64,000 nt of DNA from CAMBRQ01 sp945870325. Lineage in GTDB: Bacteria; Bacillota; Clostridia; Lachnospirales; Lachnospiraceae. The notes under the pieces were generated by a model that had not been told where the DNA came from, did no database searches, and saw only the letters and a list, made by a program, of their open reading frames with translations. The DNA lies in contig NZ_JBNPMC010000016.1 of assembly GCF_050313795.1 (NCBI RefSeq), positions 1-64,000 on the forward strand. The letters are read 5' to 3'. The position numbers and the translations under genes are program-made. This document shows positions 15,975 to 25,141 of the stretch, piece after piece. Positions within the stretch are counted from its first letter, which is position 1; the number at the start of each line of letters is the position of its first letter.

Positions 15975-17384
15975 ATGAAAACCATTAAGAGTAAATTGAT
16001 TTTGACATATTCTTTGATTTCTATTGCCGTCATCTGTTCCATTGCTGTTGCGTTTATATTTAATATGGAGAGAGAATTTGAAAATTATGCTAAACGACAG
16101 CAGGAACAGAGAATATCCAATATCGTGAATGAATTACAGGACTTATATGATGCGGAAACTGGAAGTTTTAGTCAGGAACAGGTAGAAGTTATAGGAAATG
16201 CTGCAATGCAAAATGGGGTTTTTATCCATTTGGAAACAAAAGGTGGAGAAATGGATTGGGATATTCAAACACACAAGAGTGAAGAATGTCAACTTGTTTT
16301 AGAACATGCTGAGAGTAATATGCGTAGCAGATATTTTAATTTTCAGGGTAAATATCAGGAAGAAATATATACTCTGTCTTATGAAAATAAAAGCGTTGGA
16401 AAACTTACGGTTGGCTATTATGGACCGTATTCTTTTTCTGATGAGGAACTGCGTTTGATGAATAATCTCAACATCTGTTTTGTAGTTATTGGTGGGGTGT
16501 TTGTTGTAATAGCTATTATAATGGGAGGAATCATGGCACGAAAAATAGCGGAACCAATTTCAGATGCTGTCCGGGTGGCGGAAAAAATAGCGAATGGTGA
16601 ATATGGAGTAAAGTCTTTGGTAACAAGCCGTACTGCAGAGACTCAACAGCTGATTACTGCAATTAATGAAATGTCGCAAACATTGAAAAAAGAGGAAGAA
16701 CAAAAGCAGCAGATTACTGCGGATGTAGCTCATGAGCTTAGGACACCCTTAACCAACATACAGAGTCATTTGGAAGCGATGATTGATGGTATATGGGAGC
16801 CAACAGGAGAACGTTTGGAAAGCTGTAGAGAAGAGATTCTCAGACTGTCAGGGATTGTGAAGCAACTCCAGGAACTGTATTTGTTGGAGAATCGGAAGGG
16901 AATACTTAGATACGAGGATTTTGATTTTTATGATATGTGTAAGCAGTTATACTACAATTTTGATGTTCAATTGGATAAGAAAAATCTGACATTTAACTTG
17001 TGTATAAAGCATGGCGATATAATTTGGGGAGACAGGGCGCGTATTATGCAATGTATGGTTAATCTAATTGGTAACGCAATAAGGTATGCCGAACCCCAAA
17101 CAGCCATTTGGATAAGGTATTTAGAAATGGATTATATGATTGAAATCCAAGTAGAAAATATAGGAAATCCAATTCCCAAAGAATGTCTGCCACATCTGTT
17201 TGAGCGCTTTTATAGAGTAGATAAATCGAGAAATTCAAAAACTGGAGGAATGGGGATTGGATTGTCAATAACAAAAGCAATTGTTGAACGACACGGTGGG
17301 AAAATTTGGGCAGAAAACAGAGACATAAGAACCTTATTTTTTATTACTTTGCCCAAAAGAATAGAAAAAGAGGCGAAGTTATGA
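15975..17384 (+). CDS. membrane sensor histidine kinase
   Basis: About 469 residues: membrane helix 1 (about 10-29), an extracellular sensor region of about 140 residues, helix 2 (about 170-190), HAMP linker (ARKIAEPISDAVRVAEKI), H-box VAHELRTPLTN, N-box NLIGNAIRYA and G-box GMGIGLSITKAIVERHGG. It resembles envelope-stress kinases such as BaeS/ResE. ATG 15975 has AGAGGT before it. It is cotranscribed with the regulator and with an L,D-transpeptidase, so a cell-wall or envelope signal is plausible. Confidence 0.92.
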   Translation: MKTIKSKLILTYSLISIAVICSIAVAFIFNMEREFENYAKRQQEQRISNIVNELQDLYDAETGSFSQEQVEVIGNAAMQNGVFIHLETKGGEMDWDIQTHKSEECQLVLEHAESNMRSRYFNFQGKYQEEIYTLSYENKSVGKLTVGYYGPYSFSDEELRLMNNLNICFVVIGGVFVVIAIIMGGIMARKIAEPISDAVRVAEKIANGEYGVKSLVTSRTAETQQLITAINEMSQTLKKEEEQKQQITADVAHELRTPLTNIQSHLEAMIDGIWEPTGERLESCREEILRLSGIVKQLQELYLLENRKGILRYEDFDFYDMCKQLYYNFDVQLDKKNLTFNLCIKHGDIIWGDRARIMQCMVNLIGNAIRYAEPQTAIWIRYLEMDYMIEIQVENIGNPIPKECLPHLFERFYRVDKSRNSKTGGMGIGLSITKAIVERHGGKIWAENRDIRTLFFITLPKRIEKEAKL

Positions 17385-17385
17385 A

Positions 17386-18810
17386 ATGAAATGTAGAAAA
17401 TTAAAGTTAATATATTTTTTACTGAGTAGTATTTTATGTATGATGCTTCTTGGAATTGTACTGGCTATTTATGAAAAAAAGGTGGATGAAGAAACAATGG
17501 GATGCGGAATATCCATATATGGAATGGATATTTCGAAATGTACCCTGGAACAGGCAGTAAAAGAGATTGAAGAGACATTTCGAAATAAAGAAGTTGTTTT
17601 CCAGGAAAATGGGAAAAACATATTTGAGACGACAGTGGGAAATATGGGATATGCACTGGAGCCGTCTTTATTGAAGAAAGAACTTTTGAAAATAAAAAAA
17701 CAAAGAGACCAAAAGCGTGGCCTGATTGAAAAAAGAAAGAATTATTCGATAGAGTATGAAATTAAAATGGAAAATAAGTTGGAAGATGTTTTGAATATCG
17801 AGGATTTCAATTTAGGAGAACGAATAGAATCATCAGATGCTTATATCGTTTACGACAAACAGAAAGAAGCATTTATTTTAGTGGATGAAATACAAGGTAA
17901 TCAGATTGACAAAAAGAAGTTGGTTGAACAAGTGTATAATGCTTTAGCAGAAGACTTTGAAGAACAGCTGATCTCTAGTCGTTTAGAAATAAAAATAAAT
18001 CGTCAGGTATATCAGACAGCTGTATCATCAGAAGAAAGTGATCTAAATAGAAAATTAGAAGAATTAAACAGACAGCTTTTGCAATACCGGACAACAACGG
18101 TTTCTTATATATTTGGCGATACTGTCGAAGTTTTGGACAATGAAAAAATATGTTCATGGTTAATTGTCAGTGGGGACAGTATAAGTGTTAAGGAAGAAGA
18201 CGTAGTAGCTTTTGTTAAAGAATTGTCTTCAAAATATAACACAATGTACGTGCCTCGTTCTTTTAAGACTTCTTTTGGAGAAAAAGTAATTATCAGTGGA
18301 AATGAATATGGTTACTGGATTGACAAAGATGCGGAATTGCAGAAGTTGTTAGAAGATATAAAGAGTGGTAGTGATGTAAAACGAGAACCGGTTTACAGTA
18401 AACAGGGGTTGAGGAGGAACGGAAGTGATGATCTTCAGGGAAGTTACATAGAAGTAAGTTTAGATAAACAATATTTATGGCTTTATAAAAATGGAAAGCT
18501 TGTTACAGAAACAGATATTATCAGCGGACTTCCTAGTGAGGGATTACAGACGTATCGTGGGTCATGGCCAATTGCATATAAAGCAAGGCCATTTACACTG
18601 AGCAGTGATATTTATGGATATGAGGTAGAAGTGGAATATTGGATGCCGTTTGTGTATGGACAGGGACTCCATGATGCGGACTGGCAGGATGCATTTGGTG
18701 GCGAGTTATATAAGACAAAGGGAAGTCATGGTTGCATCAATCTTCCTAAAGAACAGGCAAAAATTATTTATGATACGATTGAAGCAGGTTATCCGATTAT
18801 TATTTATTGA
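17386..18810 (+). CDS. L,D-transpeptidase (YkuD) with peptidoglycan-binding-like domain
   Basis: A 474-residue cell-wall enzyme. One N-terminal membrane helix (LIYFLLSSILCMMLLGIVLA) anchors it outside the cell. The middle (about 40-330) resembles the PG_binding_4 region found in such enzymes. The C-terminal YkuD domain starts at SYIEVSLDKQYLWLYKNG. It ends with the catalytic motif SHGCINLP, whose Cys is the nucleophile, with an upstream His in GLHDADWQ. It makes 3-3 peptide crosslinks or attaches proteins to the wall. The start lies one base after the kinase stop, so translation is coupled and the enzyme is under the same envelope control. Confidence 0.92.
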   Translation: MKCRKLKLIYFLLSSILCMMLLGIVLAIYEKKVDEETMGCGISIYGMDISKCTLEQAVKEIEETFRNKEVVFQENGKNIFETTVGNMGYALEPSLLKKELLKIKKQRDQKRGLIEKRKNYSIEYEIKMENKLEDVLNIEDFNLGERIESSDAYIVYDKQKEAFILVDEIQGNQIDKKKLVEQVYNALAEDFEEQLISSRLEIKINRQVYQTAVSSEESDLNRKLEELNRQLLQYRTTTVSYIFGDTVEVLDNEKICSWLIVSGDSISVKEEDVVAFVKELSSKYNTMYVPRSFKTSFGEKVIISGNEYGYWIDKDAELQKLLEDIKSGSDVKREPVYSKQGLRRNGSDDLQGSYIEVSLDKQYLWLYKNGKLVTETDIISGLPSEGLQTYRGSWPIAYKARPFTLSSDIYGYEVEVEYWMPFVYGQGLHDADWQDAFGGELYKTKGSHGCINLPKEQAKIIYDTIEAGYPIIIY

Positions 18811-18908
18811 TGAATAGATACAATAACTTTTTTAAATTTTTGTTGAAATAGAACCTTAGGGATATCACATGATTTGAAGTGAAATAGTGGGTGGTGGTGT
18901 TGAAAGAA

Positions 18909-19298
18909 ATGATAGAGATTGTAATGAGGAAGATTGGAAAGTCGGGGAATATTACAGAGACTGTTCTGGTTTCATTGCCAAATGCAGAATCCGCTACAAT
19001 GACTCATGATCCCAATATACTTACTTTCTCTCAGTTGGAAATTCATCTTCAGAAACAGATGATTTTCCAAAATGGTAGATTTATTTCTCTTTCTCATTTA
19101 GAGTTTCAGACCCTTTCTTATCTGGCATTACATCCTGGATGGGTGATTTCAAAAGAACAGATTTATGAAGCTGTCTGGAAAGAAGATCAGGAATATTGCG
19201 GAAGTGCTGTGGCAAATGTGATCAGCCAGATTCGAAGAAAAATTGGAAACGGTTATATAGAGACAGTGATAAACAGTGGATACAAATTTGTTGGGTAA
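18909..19298 (+). CDS. winged-helix regulator without receiver domain
   Basis: About 129 residues. The C-terminal 90 residues form an OmpR-type DNA-binding domain (ISLSHLEFQTLSYLALHPGW, then ISKEQIYEAVW and NVISQIRRKIG, ending TVINSGYKFVG). No receiver is present; the N terminus of about 40 residues is of unknown fold. The start is uncertain: ATG 18909 or one of several GTG codons from 18891, with only weak ribosome sites. Such orphan proteins occur near mobile elements in Lachnospiraceae. Confidence 0.75.
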   Translation: MIEIVMRKIGKSGNITETVLVSLPNAESATMTHDPNILTFSQLEIHLQKQMIFQNGRFISLSHLEFQTLSYLALHPGWVISKEQIYEAVWKEDQEYCGSAVANVISQIRRKIGNGYIETVINSGYKFVG

Positions 19299-19520
19299 AT
19301 TGAAATCTAAATCCTAGAGTCAGGGATATTATTTTGCTTAGAGGTTGCGTTTTCCTTTCCTATTACATACAGAATAGTTAAGCATATTTCAAAAAGTACA
19401 CAATTTGGAATATGGAAAAAGAGACGTGAATTTTGTACCGAAATGTATGGATAATTCCTTTTGGAATATTCCAGAAGAAATGCCTACATTTTGGAACATT
19501 TGCAGAAGGGAGAGTGCAAA

Positions 19521-20180
19521 ATGGCTGTATATGGTTATCACAGGACCAGCACTAGGGACCAGCATCTTGACAGAGGAATTCAGGAGATACGGCAATTCTG
19601 TAAGGAACACGAAATGGAGCTGAAAAATATCTTTACGGATCAGCAGACAGGAAAGAATTTCAACAGACCAAGATACACTGTGCTGGTAGAAGATGTTCTG
19701 CGGTCAGGAGATATTTTGATTATTACGGAATTGGACCGGTTGGGCAGGAATAAGAAGGATACCATGGAGCAGATTCGACAACTGCAGGAAATGGGCGTGC
19801 GGCTAATGGTTCTGGAGTTGCCGACTACATTGATGGATATGTCAAAAATGGATAACACCATGGCTTGTCTTATGATGGAAACCATCAATAATATGATGCT
19901 GGAACTTTATGCTTCTATGGCACAGGCAGAAATTGAGAAAAAAGAAAAGCGCTAGAGAGAAGGCATAGAAATGAAGAAGCTCCGAGGAGAATGGGATGAT
20001 TATGGAAGACCTGCAGCAATCGGAGAAGATAAGTTTGATGCAGCATTTTCAAAAGTAATTGCCGGAGAGATTACACCGACAGAGCTTCGGAAAGAATTAG
20101 GATTATCCCACACGACGTTTTATCGCTATCGAAAAAAATATTTAGAAAAACATCCTGAGATTTTGCAATCATCAGATTAA
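19521..20180 (+). pseudogene. serine recombinase/resolvase interrupted by an amber codon
   Basis: The first part (19521-19955, 144 residues) is a resolvase catalytic domain: YGYHRTSTRDQ with the nucleophile Ser10, and ELDRLGRNKKD. It stops at TAG 19953-19955 within KKEKR-stop-REGIE. The same frame continues to 20180 with WDDYGRPAAIG and a C-terminal helix-turn-helix (TPTELRKELGLSHTTFYRYR). In intact relatives Gln commonly stands at this spot, so a single CAG-to-TAG change explains the break. Ribosome site AAGGGAG precedes ATG 19521. The catalytic domain alone might still be made. It marks the left part of the mobile region. Confidence 0.8.
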
Positions 20181-20229
20181 CGTCACTATTACTAAGTATA
20201 AAAGATAATTTTTCAGGAGGAATAATAGA

Positions 20230-20451
20230 ATGAGCGAGAAACGAGAAGGTAATCTTTTTTATGACAAGGAAAGTGGACGTTATGATATCCGATTTGGAAT
20301 GGAATCATATTATGGCGGTCTGCATTGTGGAGAATGTTTTGAAGTAAAAATTAATGATGTCTGGGTGCCGGTCCGGATTGAAATGGATGAAGACTGGTAT
20401 CTGGTGGGACTGCCGCTGAAAAGGCTTGATGGATTAACCGTCCGGATGTGA
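20230..20451 (+). CDS. DUF5348 family protein
   Basis: A 73-residue protein with the layout REGNLFYDKESGRYDIRFG, CGECFEVKINDVWVPVRIEMD, YLVGLPL, as in DUF5348 proteins often found on Firmicutes mobile elements. Mostly beta-strand; function unknown. A strong AGGAGG ribosome site precedes it and the next gene follows after 12 bp. Confidence 0.75.
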   Translation: MSEKREGNLFYDKESGRYDIRFGMESYYGGLHCGECFEVKINDVWVPVRIEMDEDWYLVGLPLKRLDGLTVRM

Positions 20452-20463
20452 AAGGAGTTTCAG

Positions 20464-20787
20464 ATGGCAGCCGTGCAGAAAAGGAAGTATGAAAAACCAA
20501 TGATAAAGTTTGTGACAGATATGAATATTATATTGGAATGTCTATATGAGGTGTACGGACAGGAGGAACATCATGTACTTGAAGGGAAGGATATTCAAAA
20601 AACGATGATTTTTCCATTTCTGAAGATGTTAGAGAATCAGTGCAATGGAATTACTGTAAGAGTGATACATAAACAATTATGGGAAATCTATATAGCGGAT
20701 CAATCAAAGGAACAGTTTATCAGTAATGCAGAGTCTCTTTTGAAACCGTTGAAACGAGCGGAGGAAAATGTGAATGTACTACAATAA
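20464..20787 (+). CDS. hypothetical protein of the recombinase remnant cluster
   Basis: A 107-residue soluble, mainly helical protein with no family I recognise. It begins 12 bp after the DUF5348 gene with AAAGGAG before its ATG and overlaps the tyrosine recombinase fragment by 14 bases, so the three are cotranscribed. A role tied to the element is likely. Confidence 0.5.
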   Translation: MAAVQKRKYEKPMIKFVTDMNIILECLYEVYGQEEHHVLEGKDIQKTMIFPFLKMLENQCNGITVRVIHKQLWEIYIADQSKEQFISNAESLLKPLKRAEENVNVLQ

Positions 20788-21223
20788 TTACAGAAAATCA
20801 TGTGGAAACAGGCTGTTGAATAAGAGAATACCGCTATCGGATCAAGAGATCAAAGAACAATATATGGTGGCTTTACAAAAATTGTATGAGCAACATGATT
20901 TGGGAAGCATCTTATTTCTGCGGATTGCTGCAGAAACCGGATTAAGAATGCGTGATATTTATGATCTGAAACCCTCCGAGATAGTTGTTAGAAAGATTCA
21001 TAAAAAATCATTGAAGACTGGTAAATACGAAAACTATCCGTTGATTTCTGAAGAAACAGAAAAGATTGCAGAACAATTAGTGGGGCTTCAAGGCAGATTT
21101 TTTAGCAGGGATTATCAGTATTATATAACTGGGATTAAAAGACAGTTCAGTGATCCTAATATGAAATTACTTTACATTGTACAATACAAAAGAAATAAGA
21201 ATAGGGTTGAATGTTGTGCATGA
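20774..21223 (+). CDS. truncated tyrosine recombinase
   Basis: A 149-residue piece with the front half of a tyrosine recombinase catalytic domain. The first catalytic Arg lies in AAETGLRMRDI (Arg58) and the beta-hairpin Lys region is SLKTGKYENYPL. The later HxxR box and the active Tyr are missing; the frame ends soon after 21150 in unrelated sequence. It is therefore inactive, and is a remnant of a lost integrase, or at most a partial protein. Confidence 0.6.
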   Translation: MYYNNYRKSCGNRLLNKRIPLSDQEIKEQYMVALQKLYEQHDLGSILFLRIAAETGLRMRDIYDLKPSEIVVRKIHKKSLKTGKYENYPLISEETEKIAEQLVGLQGRFFSRDYQYYITGIKRQFSDPNMKLLYIVQYKRNKNRVECCA

Positions 21224-21305
21224 ATCCCAAATGAAAAAGAAATGGATATTTCCATCAGATAGTAGTATGATAAAGATAGTAAAGATTTTCCGTGGAGAAA
21301 GGGTG

Positions 21306-21470
21306 ATGGTTATGGCATTGGCACAGGCTACAAAATCTCAAGAAGCAACTTATACAATTGATCATGCAATGGATGTTCTGCTGGCAAAGCTGGACGAGGC
21401 GATTGACGATATGGAAAATGGCAGAGTGCAGACCATCGAGGAAGCCTGGGAGGAAATCGACGCAGTATAA
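21306..21470 (+). CDS. antitoxin of a ParE/RelE-type pair
   Basis: About 54 residues, starting at ATG 21306 or 21312. The acidic helical end (AMDVLLAKLDEAIDDMENG, then TIEEAWEEID) resembles short antitoxins that wrap ParE/RelE toxins. It ends 9 bases before the toxin gene, the classic order. GGAGAAAGGG lies upstream. The frame is open back to 21177 but that part overlaps the recombinase remnant. Confidence 0.7.
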   Translation: MVMALAQATKSQEATYTIDHAMDVLLAKLDEAIDDMENGRVQTIEEAWEEIDAV

Positions 21471-21479
21471 GGAACGCAA

Positions 21480-21821
21480 ATGGAAAATAAGAAATACCGT
21501 GTTGTAATTGCTGAAAGCGGTAAGCGTGATGTGAAAGAGAAAAAGAAATATATTCTCCAGCATTTCAAATATCGTGAATATGCAGAAAGCTTTTCGCAAA
21601 AGATAAAAGCAGCAGCAATGCAATTAAAAGTATTTCCGACAGGATATGAAACGACAGGGTTTCAGTATCGAGGTTACAATATCTATATGAAGCCACAAAG
21701 TAATCATTTGCTGTTTTATACTATTGATGAAAGAACTGCAACGGTTACAATTCTTCGTGTGCTTCAGGATGGTATGGATTGGGAATACATAATAAAACGC
21801 TGGATAAAGAGAAATTCATAG
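21480..21821 (+). CDS. ParE/RelE-superfamily toxin
   Basis: A 113-residue basic protein with the RelE/ParE fold pattern: strand YRVVIAESGKRDV, two helices (KKKYILQHFKYREYAESFSQ), then strands GYNIYMKP, HLLFYTID and TVTILRVLQDGMDW. The HLLFY and ILRVLQD segments are typical. ParE members poison gyrase, RelE members cut mRNA; the class cannot be fixed here. It is paired with the small antitoxin directly upstream and probably stabilises the mobile region. Confidence 0.8.
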   Translation: MENKKYRVVIAESGKRDVKEKKKYILQHFKYREYAESFSQKIKAAAMQLKVFPTGYETTGFQYRGYNIYMKPQSNHLLFYTIDERTATVTILRVLQDGMDWEYIIKRWIKRNS

Positions 21822-21887
21822 AGGATAAGGCAGCATTTTGTGCTGTCTTTTTCTATCAGTGATCTTGCGAAACGAGGAGAGATTGGA

Positions 21888-22475
21888 ATGTGTGGACGAT
21901 ATTATGTGGATGATGATACAGCCAGAGAAATAGAAAAAGTGGTCCGGGAGGTGGATGAGAAACTGAGAAGAGAGCGCAGGGGTGATATTTATCCCTCTCA
22001 GTCTGCAACTGTGATCACCGGAAGGAAACCACATCTTCTGGCAGAAGAAATGTTATGGGGCTTTCCGCAATATCAGAAAAAAGGGCTGCTGATTAATGCA
22101 AGAGCAGAAACAGCTCTGGAAAGAAAGTCGTTCCGGGATAGTGTGATGCACAGACGCTGTATCATTCCGGCAAAGCAGTTTTATGAATGGGATCCGGATA
22201 AGAATAAAGTTACTTTCCTGAGAGAAAATCAGCCGGTCTTATTCATGGCGGGTTTTTACAATCGCTTTCAGGATGAAGACCATTTCATTATCTTAACTAC
22301 CCAGGCAAATGAATCGGTCAGTCCTGTGCATCATCGGATGCCGTTGATTCTGGAAAGATCCGAATTGGAAGATTGGGTATATGAAGACACGTTTTTGGAA
22401 TATGCACTGCATAAAAAGCCGCCACAGTTGGCACGAAGGCAGGACTATGAACAACAGAGTTTATTTTTAATGTAA
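21888..22475 (+). CDS. SOS response-associated peptidase (SRAP, YedK/HMCES family)
   Basis: About 195 residues. The protein begins MCGRYY, so the catalytic Cys2 becomes the N terminus after Met removal and forms a thiazolidine crosslink with abasic sites in single-stranded DNA. Other conserved parts are NARAET, the catalytic Glu in FYEWD and the His in VHHRMPLIL. I chose ATG 21888 because only this start gives Cys2; the frame is open upstream. GAGGAGAG is the ribosome site. Together with the Y-family polymerase at 23.9 kb it suggests a DNA-damage set carried by the element. Confidence 0.92.
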   Translation: MCGRYYVDDDTAREIEKVVREVDEKLRRERRGDIYPSQSATVITGRKPHLLAEEMLWGFPQYQKKGLLINARAETALERKSFRDSVMHRRCIIPAKQFYEWDPDKNKVTFLRENQPVLFMAGFYNRFQDEDHFIILTTQANESVSPVHHRMPLILERSELEDWVYEDTFLEYALHKKPPQLARRQDYEQQSLFLM

Positions 22476-22478
22476 AAG

Positions 22479-22506
22479 GAGCCGTCTGAATTTAATCAGG
22501 CGGCTC
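22479..22506. terminator. terminator after the SRAP gene
   Basis: GAGCCGTCTGA (22479-22489) pairs with TCAGGCGGCTC (22496-22506), followed by a T-rich tract on the plus strand. A closely related stem occurs at 30340-30361, with a partial one near 26024. Confidence 0.8.
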
Positions 22507-22530
22507 GGTGTTATTTTATGGCATTTTTGG

Positions 22531-23430
22531 TTAAGCACACAGGAGTTCCTTACGATCCCGAGAATAAAAGTATGCATGATCTGAAAGAATTTCTTCTGGG
22601 ATGACCATTGTTTCATTGACTTCCCGAATGATTTCGTTTAATTCCATGCAGTCAGTATCAGAAGCTTTTAATAACAGAACTTCATGTACGCTGCTGGGAA
22701 TGACAAAAAAATCATCCTGTAATGTTTTACCGATTTGATTCATGAGATCATCATACAGTGTACAGATAGCACCGTGTTGTCTTATAGCATTAGAGAGTAT
22801 GAACAATTCTGATTTCATGACACAATCTCTGTCTGAATCTATAAACTCATTTGAGCTAGGAAAAGCATTTTGCAGAAAATCAGACATAGGTGTGAGTTCA
22901 GCAGGAAAGACACGAGGAGTGTTTTTTCTTGCATCTGAGAAGATGGTATTTAGATCTTTTCCCCAGGTCTTTAGATGTTCATTTCGAATCAGAACCGTTG
23001 CCATTCTACTATCCTTACAGTCCAAAAGTACATAAAAGACAATTGCCAGATCCAAATAAGGAATATGCGGTACATCTTTTAGTAGCGACTGATTTGACTT
23101 GAAATTGACTAATTTGTAGAGGAGCTTTTCTTGAAGTTTTTCATAATTGAGTAGCATTTCTGTGTCCGTAAAGGAAACATCTGCCGCCTGGTGATACAGC
23201 TCAACAATATCTTCTGCAATCAGTGAAAGAGATTTTCCGGTCAGATAGAATTCATACCATTCGTCCAGATACAAAACAGGGCTTATATTGGATGTATCAT
23301 TGGAAAATTCAATTCCATGCTTCAGGGTGTTATTGTTCTTAGTCGTTGTGATAGGATTCAGGCTGATATGGGAATCAAGCCTGCTTTCCAGTTCTTTGAG
23401 TAATGTTTCTTGAAATTCGTTGTAATTCAT
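22531..23430 (-). CDS. DUF5688 family protein
   Basis: A 299-residue soluble protein of the DUF5688 type: an N-terminal helical part, a central LDLAIVFYVLLD segment and a conserved FSDARKNTPRVFPAELTPMSDFL region followed by VMKSELFILSNAIRQHGA. Such proteins are frequent on Clostridia ICEs; function unknown. It is the only gene behind the promoter and structured leader at 23.5-23.74 kb, which closely resembles the control region of the ssb operon, so it is probably coregulated with ICE replication/transfer genes. Confidence 0.75.
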   Translation of the reverse strand: MNYNEFQETLLKELESRLDSHISLNPITTTKNNNTLKHGIEFSNDTSNISPVLYLDEWYEFYLTGKSLSLIAEDIVELYHQAADVSFTDTEMLLNYEKLQEKLLYKLVNFKSNQSLLKDVPHIPYLDLAIVFYVLLDCKDSRMATVLIRNEHLKTWGKDLNTIFSDARKNTPRVFPAELTPMSDFLQNAFPSSNEFIDSDRDCVMKSELFILSNAIRQHGAICTLYDDLMNQIGKTLQDDFFVIPSSVHEVLLLKASDTDCMELNEIIREVNETMVIPEEILSDHAYFYSRDRKELLCA

Positions 23431-23518
23431 AAAAATCTCCCTTCTGGTAAATTATTGGGCAATCATTTTTGTGAATAATTCGTTTGTCCTTCCCTCCTTC
23501 CTGCATTTAGGCAAAAAA

Positions 23519-23548
23519 AGAGAATGGACACAAATGCGTTCATTCTCT
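23519..23548 (-). terminator. second leader terminator before the DUF5688 gene
   Basis: AGAGAATG (23519-23526) pairs with CATTCTCT (23541-23548). On the minus strand the stem is followed by seven T residues. It lies between promoter and gene, so it acts as an attenuator. Confidence 0.75.
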
Positions 23549-23571
23549 AATATGCTGCAGATTCCTGCAAA

Positions 23572-23682
23572 ATAAAAAAGCCAGAAGGCTCTGCTCTGTG
23601 ATGGCAGAGAAATCCTCCTGACTTATATACAAACCTAAACTGCGTGTGAATATCCATTACGGATGACACAAATAATGATTAC
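23572..23682 (-). ncRNA. structured leader RNA, copy A
   Basis: Read on the minus strand, the transcript begins with a GTGTC/GACAC-type stem (plus bases 23643-23668) that encloses ATCC/GGAT. A conserved single-stranded block around AGTTTAGGTTTG follows, then a terminator stem (23579-23588 with 23614-23623) with an inner CTCTGC/GCAGAG hairpin and a T-run. The order, the stem positions and a mismatch in the terminator stem match copy B at 38654-38763. This looks like a transcription-attenuation element. Family unknown to me. Confidence 0.6.
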
Positions 23683-23688
23683 AAAATT

Positions 23689-23738
23689 ATTTTAACACTA
23701 TATATAGAAGATGTCAAATGATCAAAAACTATATATTG
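23689..23738 (-). promoter_or_regulatory. promoter and operator of leader A
   Basis: On the minus strand TTGACA (plus 23712-23717) and TAAAAT (plus 23689-23694) are 17 bp apart. CTATATATTG (plus 23729-23738) lies 17 bases from the start of the -35 element, the same distance as in copy B. The spacer contains a related CTATATATAG palindrome, so a dimeric repressor or activator is likely. Confidence 0.65.
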
Positions 23739-23865
23739 TATATACGGGGAATTTATAACATCAATGATTGTAAAAAATATCAGATGAGGTGTAGATTCCA
23801 TATTTTCACTCTTGTAAAAAGAATACCAGTTCGATATAATAATTTAAAAGGAGGCGAACATAAGT

Positions 23866-25128
23866 TTGGATAAAGTGATTTTTCATATTGATGTGAATTC
23901 AGCCTTCCTTTCCTGGGAGGCTGTTTACCGCCTCTATCATTTAGGAGGAAAAGTAGATCTGCGGGATGAAGTAGCTGCTGTCGGAGGTGATATGGCCATG
24001 AGGCATGGAATTATCCTGGCAAAATCAATCCCGGCAAAGAAATATAATATCAAAACCGGCGAGAGTATTGTGGAGGCACTTCAAAAGTGTCCGCAGCTTA
24101 AATTGGTTCCTCCGAATTATAGTTTGTATGAAAGATGTTCCGCTGCTTTTATGGAGATCCTTCGGCAATACTCTCCGGATGTTGAGCAATATAGCGTGGA
24201 TGAGGCATTTGTTGATATGACCGGCACCGAAAGTTTGTGGGGAGAACCGGTCACTGCAGCCAACCGTATTCGGAATCAAATCAGGGAAGAATTAGGATTT
24301 ACGGTGAATGTCGGGATATCGGAGAATAAACTGCTGGCGAAAATGGCAAGTGATTTCCAAAAGCCTGACCGAGTCCATACCTTATGGAAGCATGAGATTG
24401 AAATGAAAATGTGGTCGCTACCGGTAACGGATCTGTTCTTCGTTGGGCGAGCTACTGCAAAGAAATTGTTTCATATGGGAATCCATACGATTGGTGAGCT
24501 GGCACAGTCTGATCCGATTATGCTGAAAAGTCATTTGAAAAAGCATGGAGAGGTGATTTGGGCATTTGCGAACGGGATGGATGTTTCTGTGGTTCAGTCA
24601 GAAGCTCCAGCAAATAAAGGATATGGAAACAGCACCACCATTGCTTTTGATGTTACAGATGTATCTACAGCCAAGCTGGTTCTCCTTGCTTTGGCAGAGA
24701 CAGTTGGAACCAGACTGCGGGCGGCAGGCGTCCGTGCAGAGGTAATCGCCGTCGGAATCAAAACATTTGATCTTCAGTATGCAAGCCATCAGATGACATT
24801 GAATAATGCAACCAACATTACGATAGAAATCCATCGTTGTGCATGTCAGCTCTTTGATTCTCTTTGGAATGGGAAAGCAATCCGGCATCTGGGCATTCAT
24901 ACCAGCAGGATTAAGGATCATATGGATATGCGGCAGCTTGATATGTTTGATACAACGGATTATGAAAAGCTGGAGCATATGGATGCAACTGTAGATAAGA
25001 TTCGGATGCGTTATGGCAGGGATTCTTTAAAACGGGCAGTATTTGTAGGAAGCAGGATTGATCACATGTCAGGTGGTATCAGTCGGGAAAAACGTACAGT
25101 TGATTATAAGAAAGTAAAGGTAGAATAG
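23866..25128 (+). CDS. Y-family DNA polymerase (DinB/UmuC-like)
   Basis: A 420-residue translesion polymerase. The catalytic acids are in FHIDVNSAF and in SVDEAFVDMT. Palm and fingers follow (AAVGGDMAMRHGIILAKS, KYNIKTGES), then the thumb NVGISENKLLAKMASDFQKPD and a little-finger domain with RLRAAGVRAEVIAV. The start is a TTG with GGAGGCG before it. It lacks an obvious beta-clamp motif at the end, though the QLDMFD segment near residue 367 could serve as one. Y-family polymerases are often carried by Firmicutes plasmids and ICEs. The small gene after it is usually found with it. Confidence 0.92.
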   Translation: MDKVIFHIDVNSAFLSWEAVYRLYHLGGKVDLRDEVAAVGGDMAMRHGIILAKSIPAKKYNIKTGESIVEALQKCPQLKLVPPNYSLYERCSAAFMEILRQYSPDVEQYSVDEAFVDMTGTESLWGEPVTAANRIRNQIREELGFTVNVGISENKLLAKMASDFQKPDRVHTLWKHEIEMKMWSLPVTDLFFVGRATAKKLFHMGIHTIGELAQSDPIMLKSHLKKHGEVIWAFANGMDVSVVQSEAPANKGYGNSTTIAFDVTDVSTAKLVLLALAETVGTRLRAAGVRAEVIAVGIKTFDLQYASHQMTLNNATNITIEIHRCACQLFDSLWNGKAIRHLGIHTSRIKDHMDMRQLDMFDTTDYEKLEHMDATVDKIRMRYGRDSLKRAVFVGSRIDHMSGGISREKRTVDYKKVKVE

Positions 25129-25141
25129 GAGGTGTCATTTG

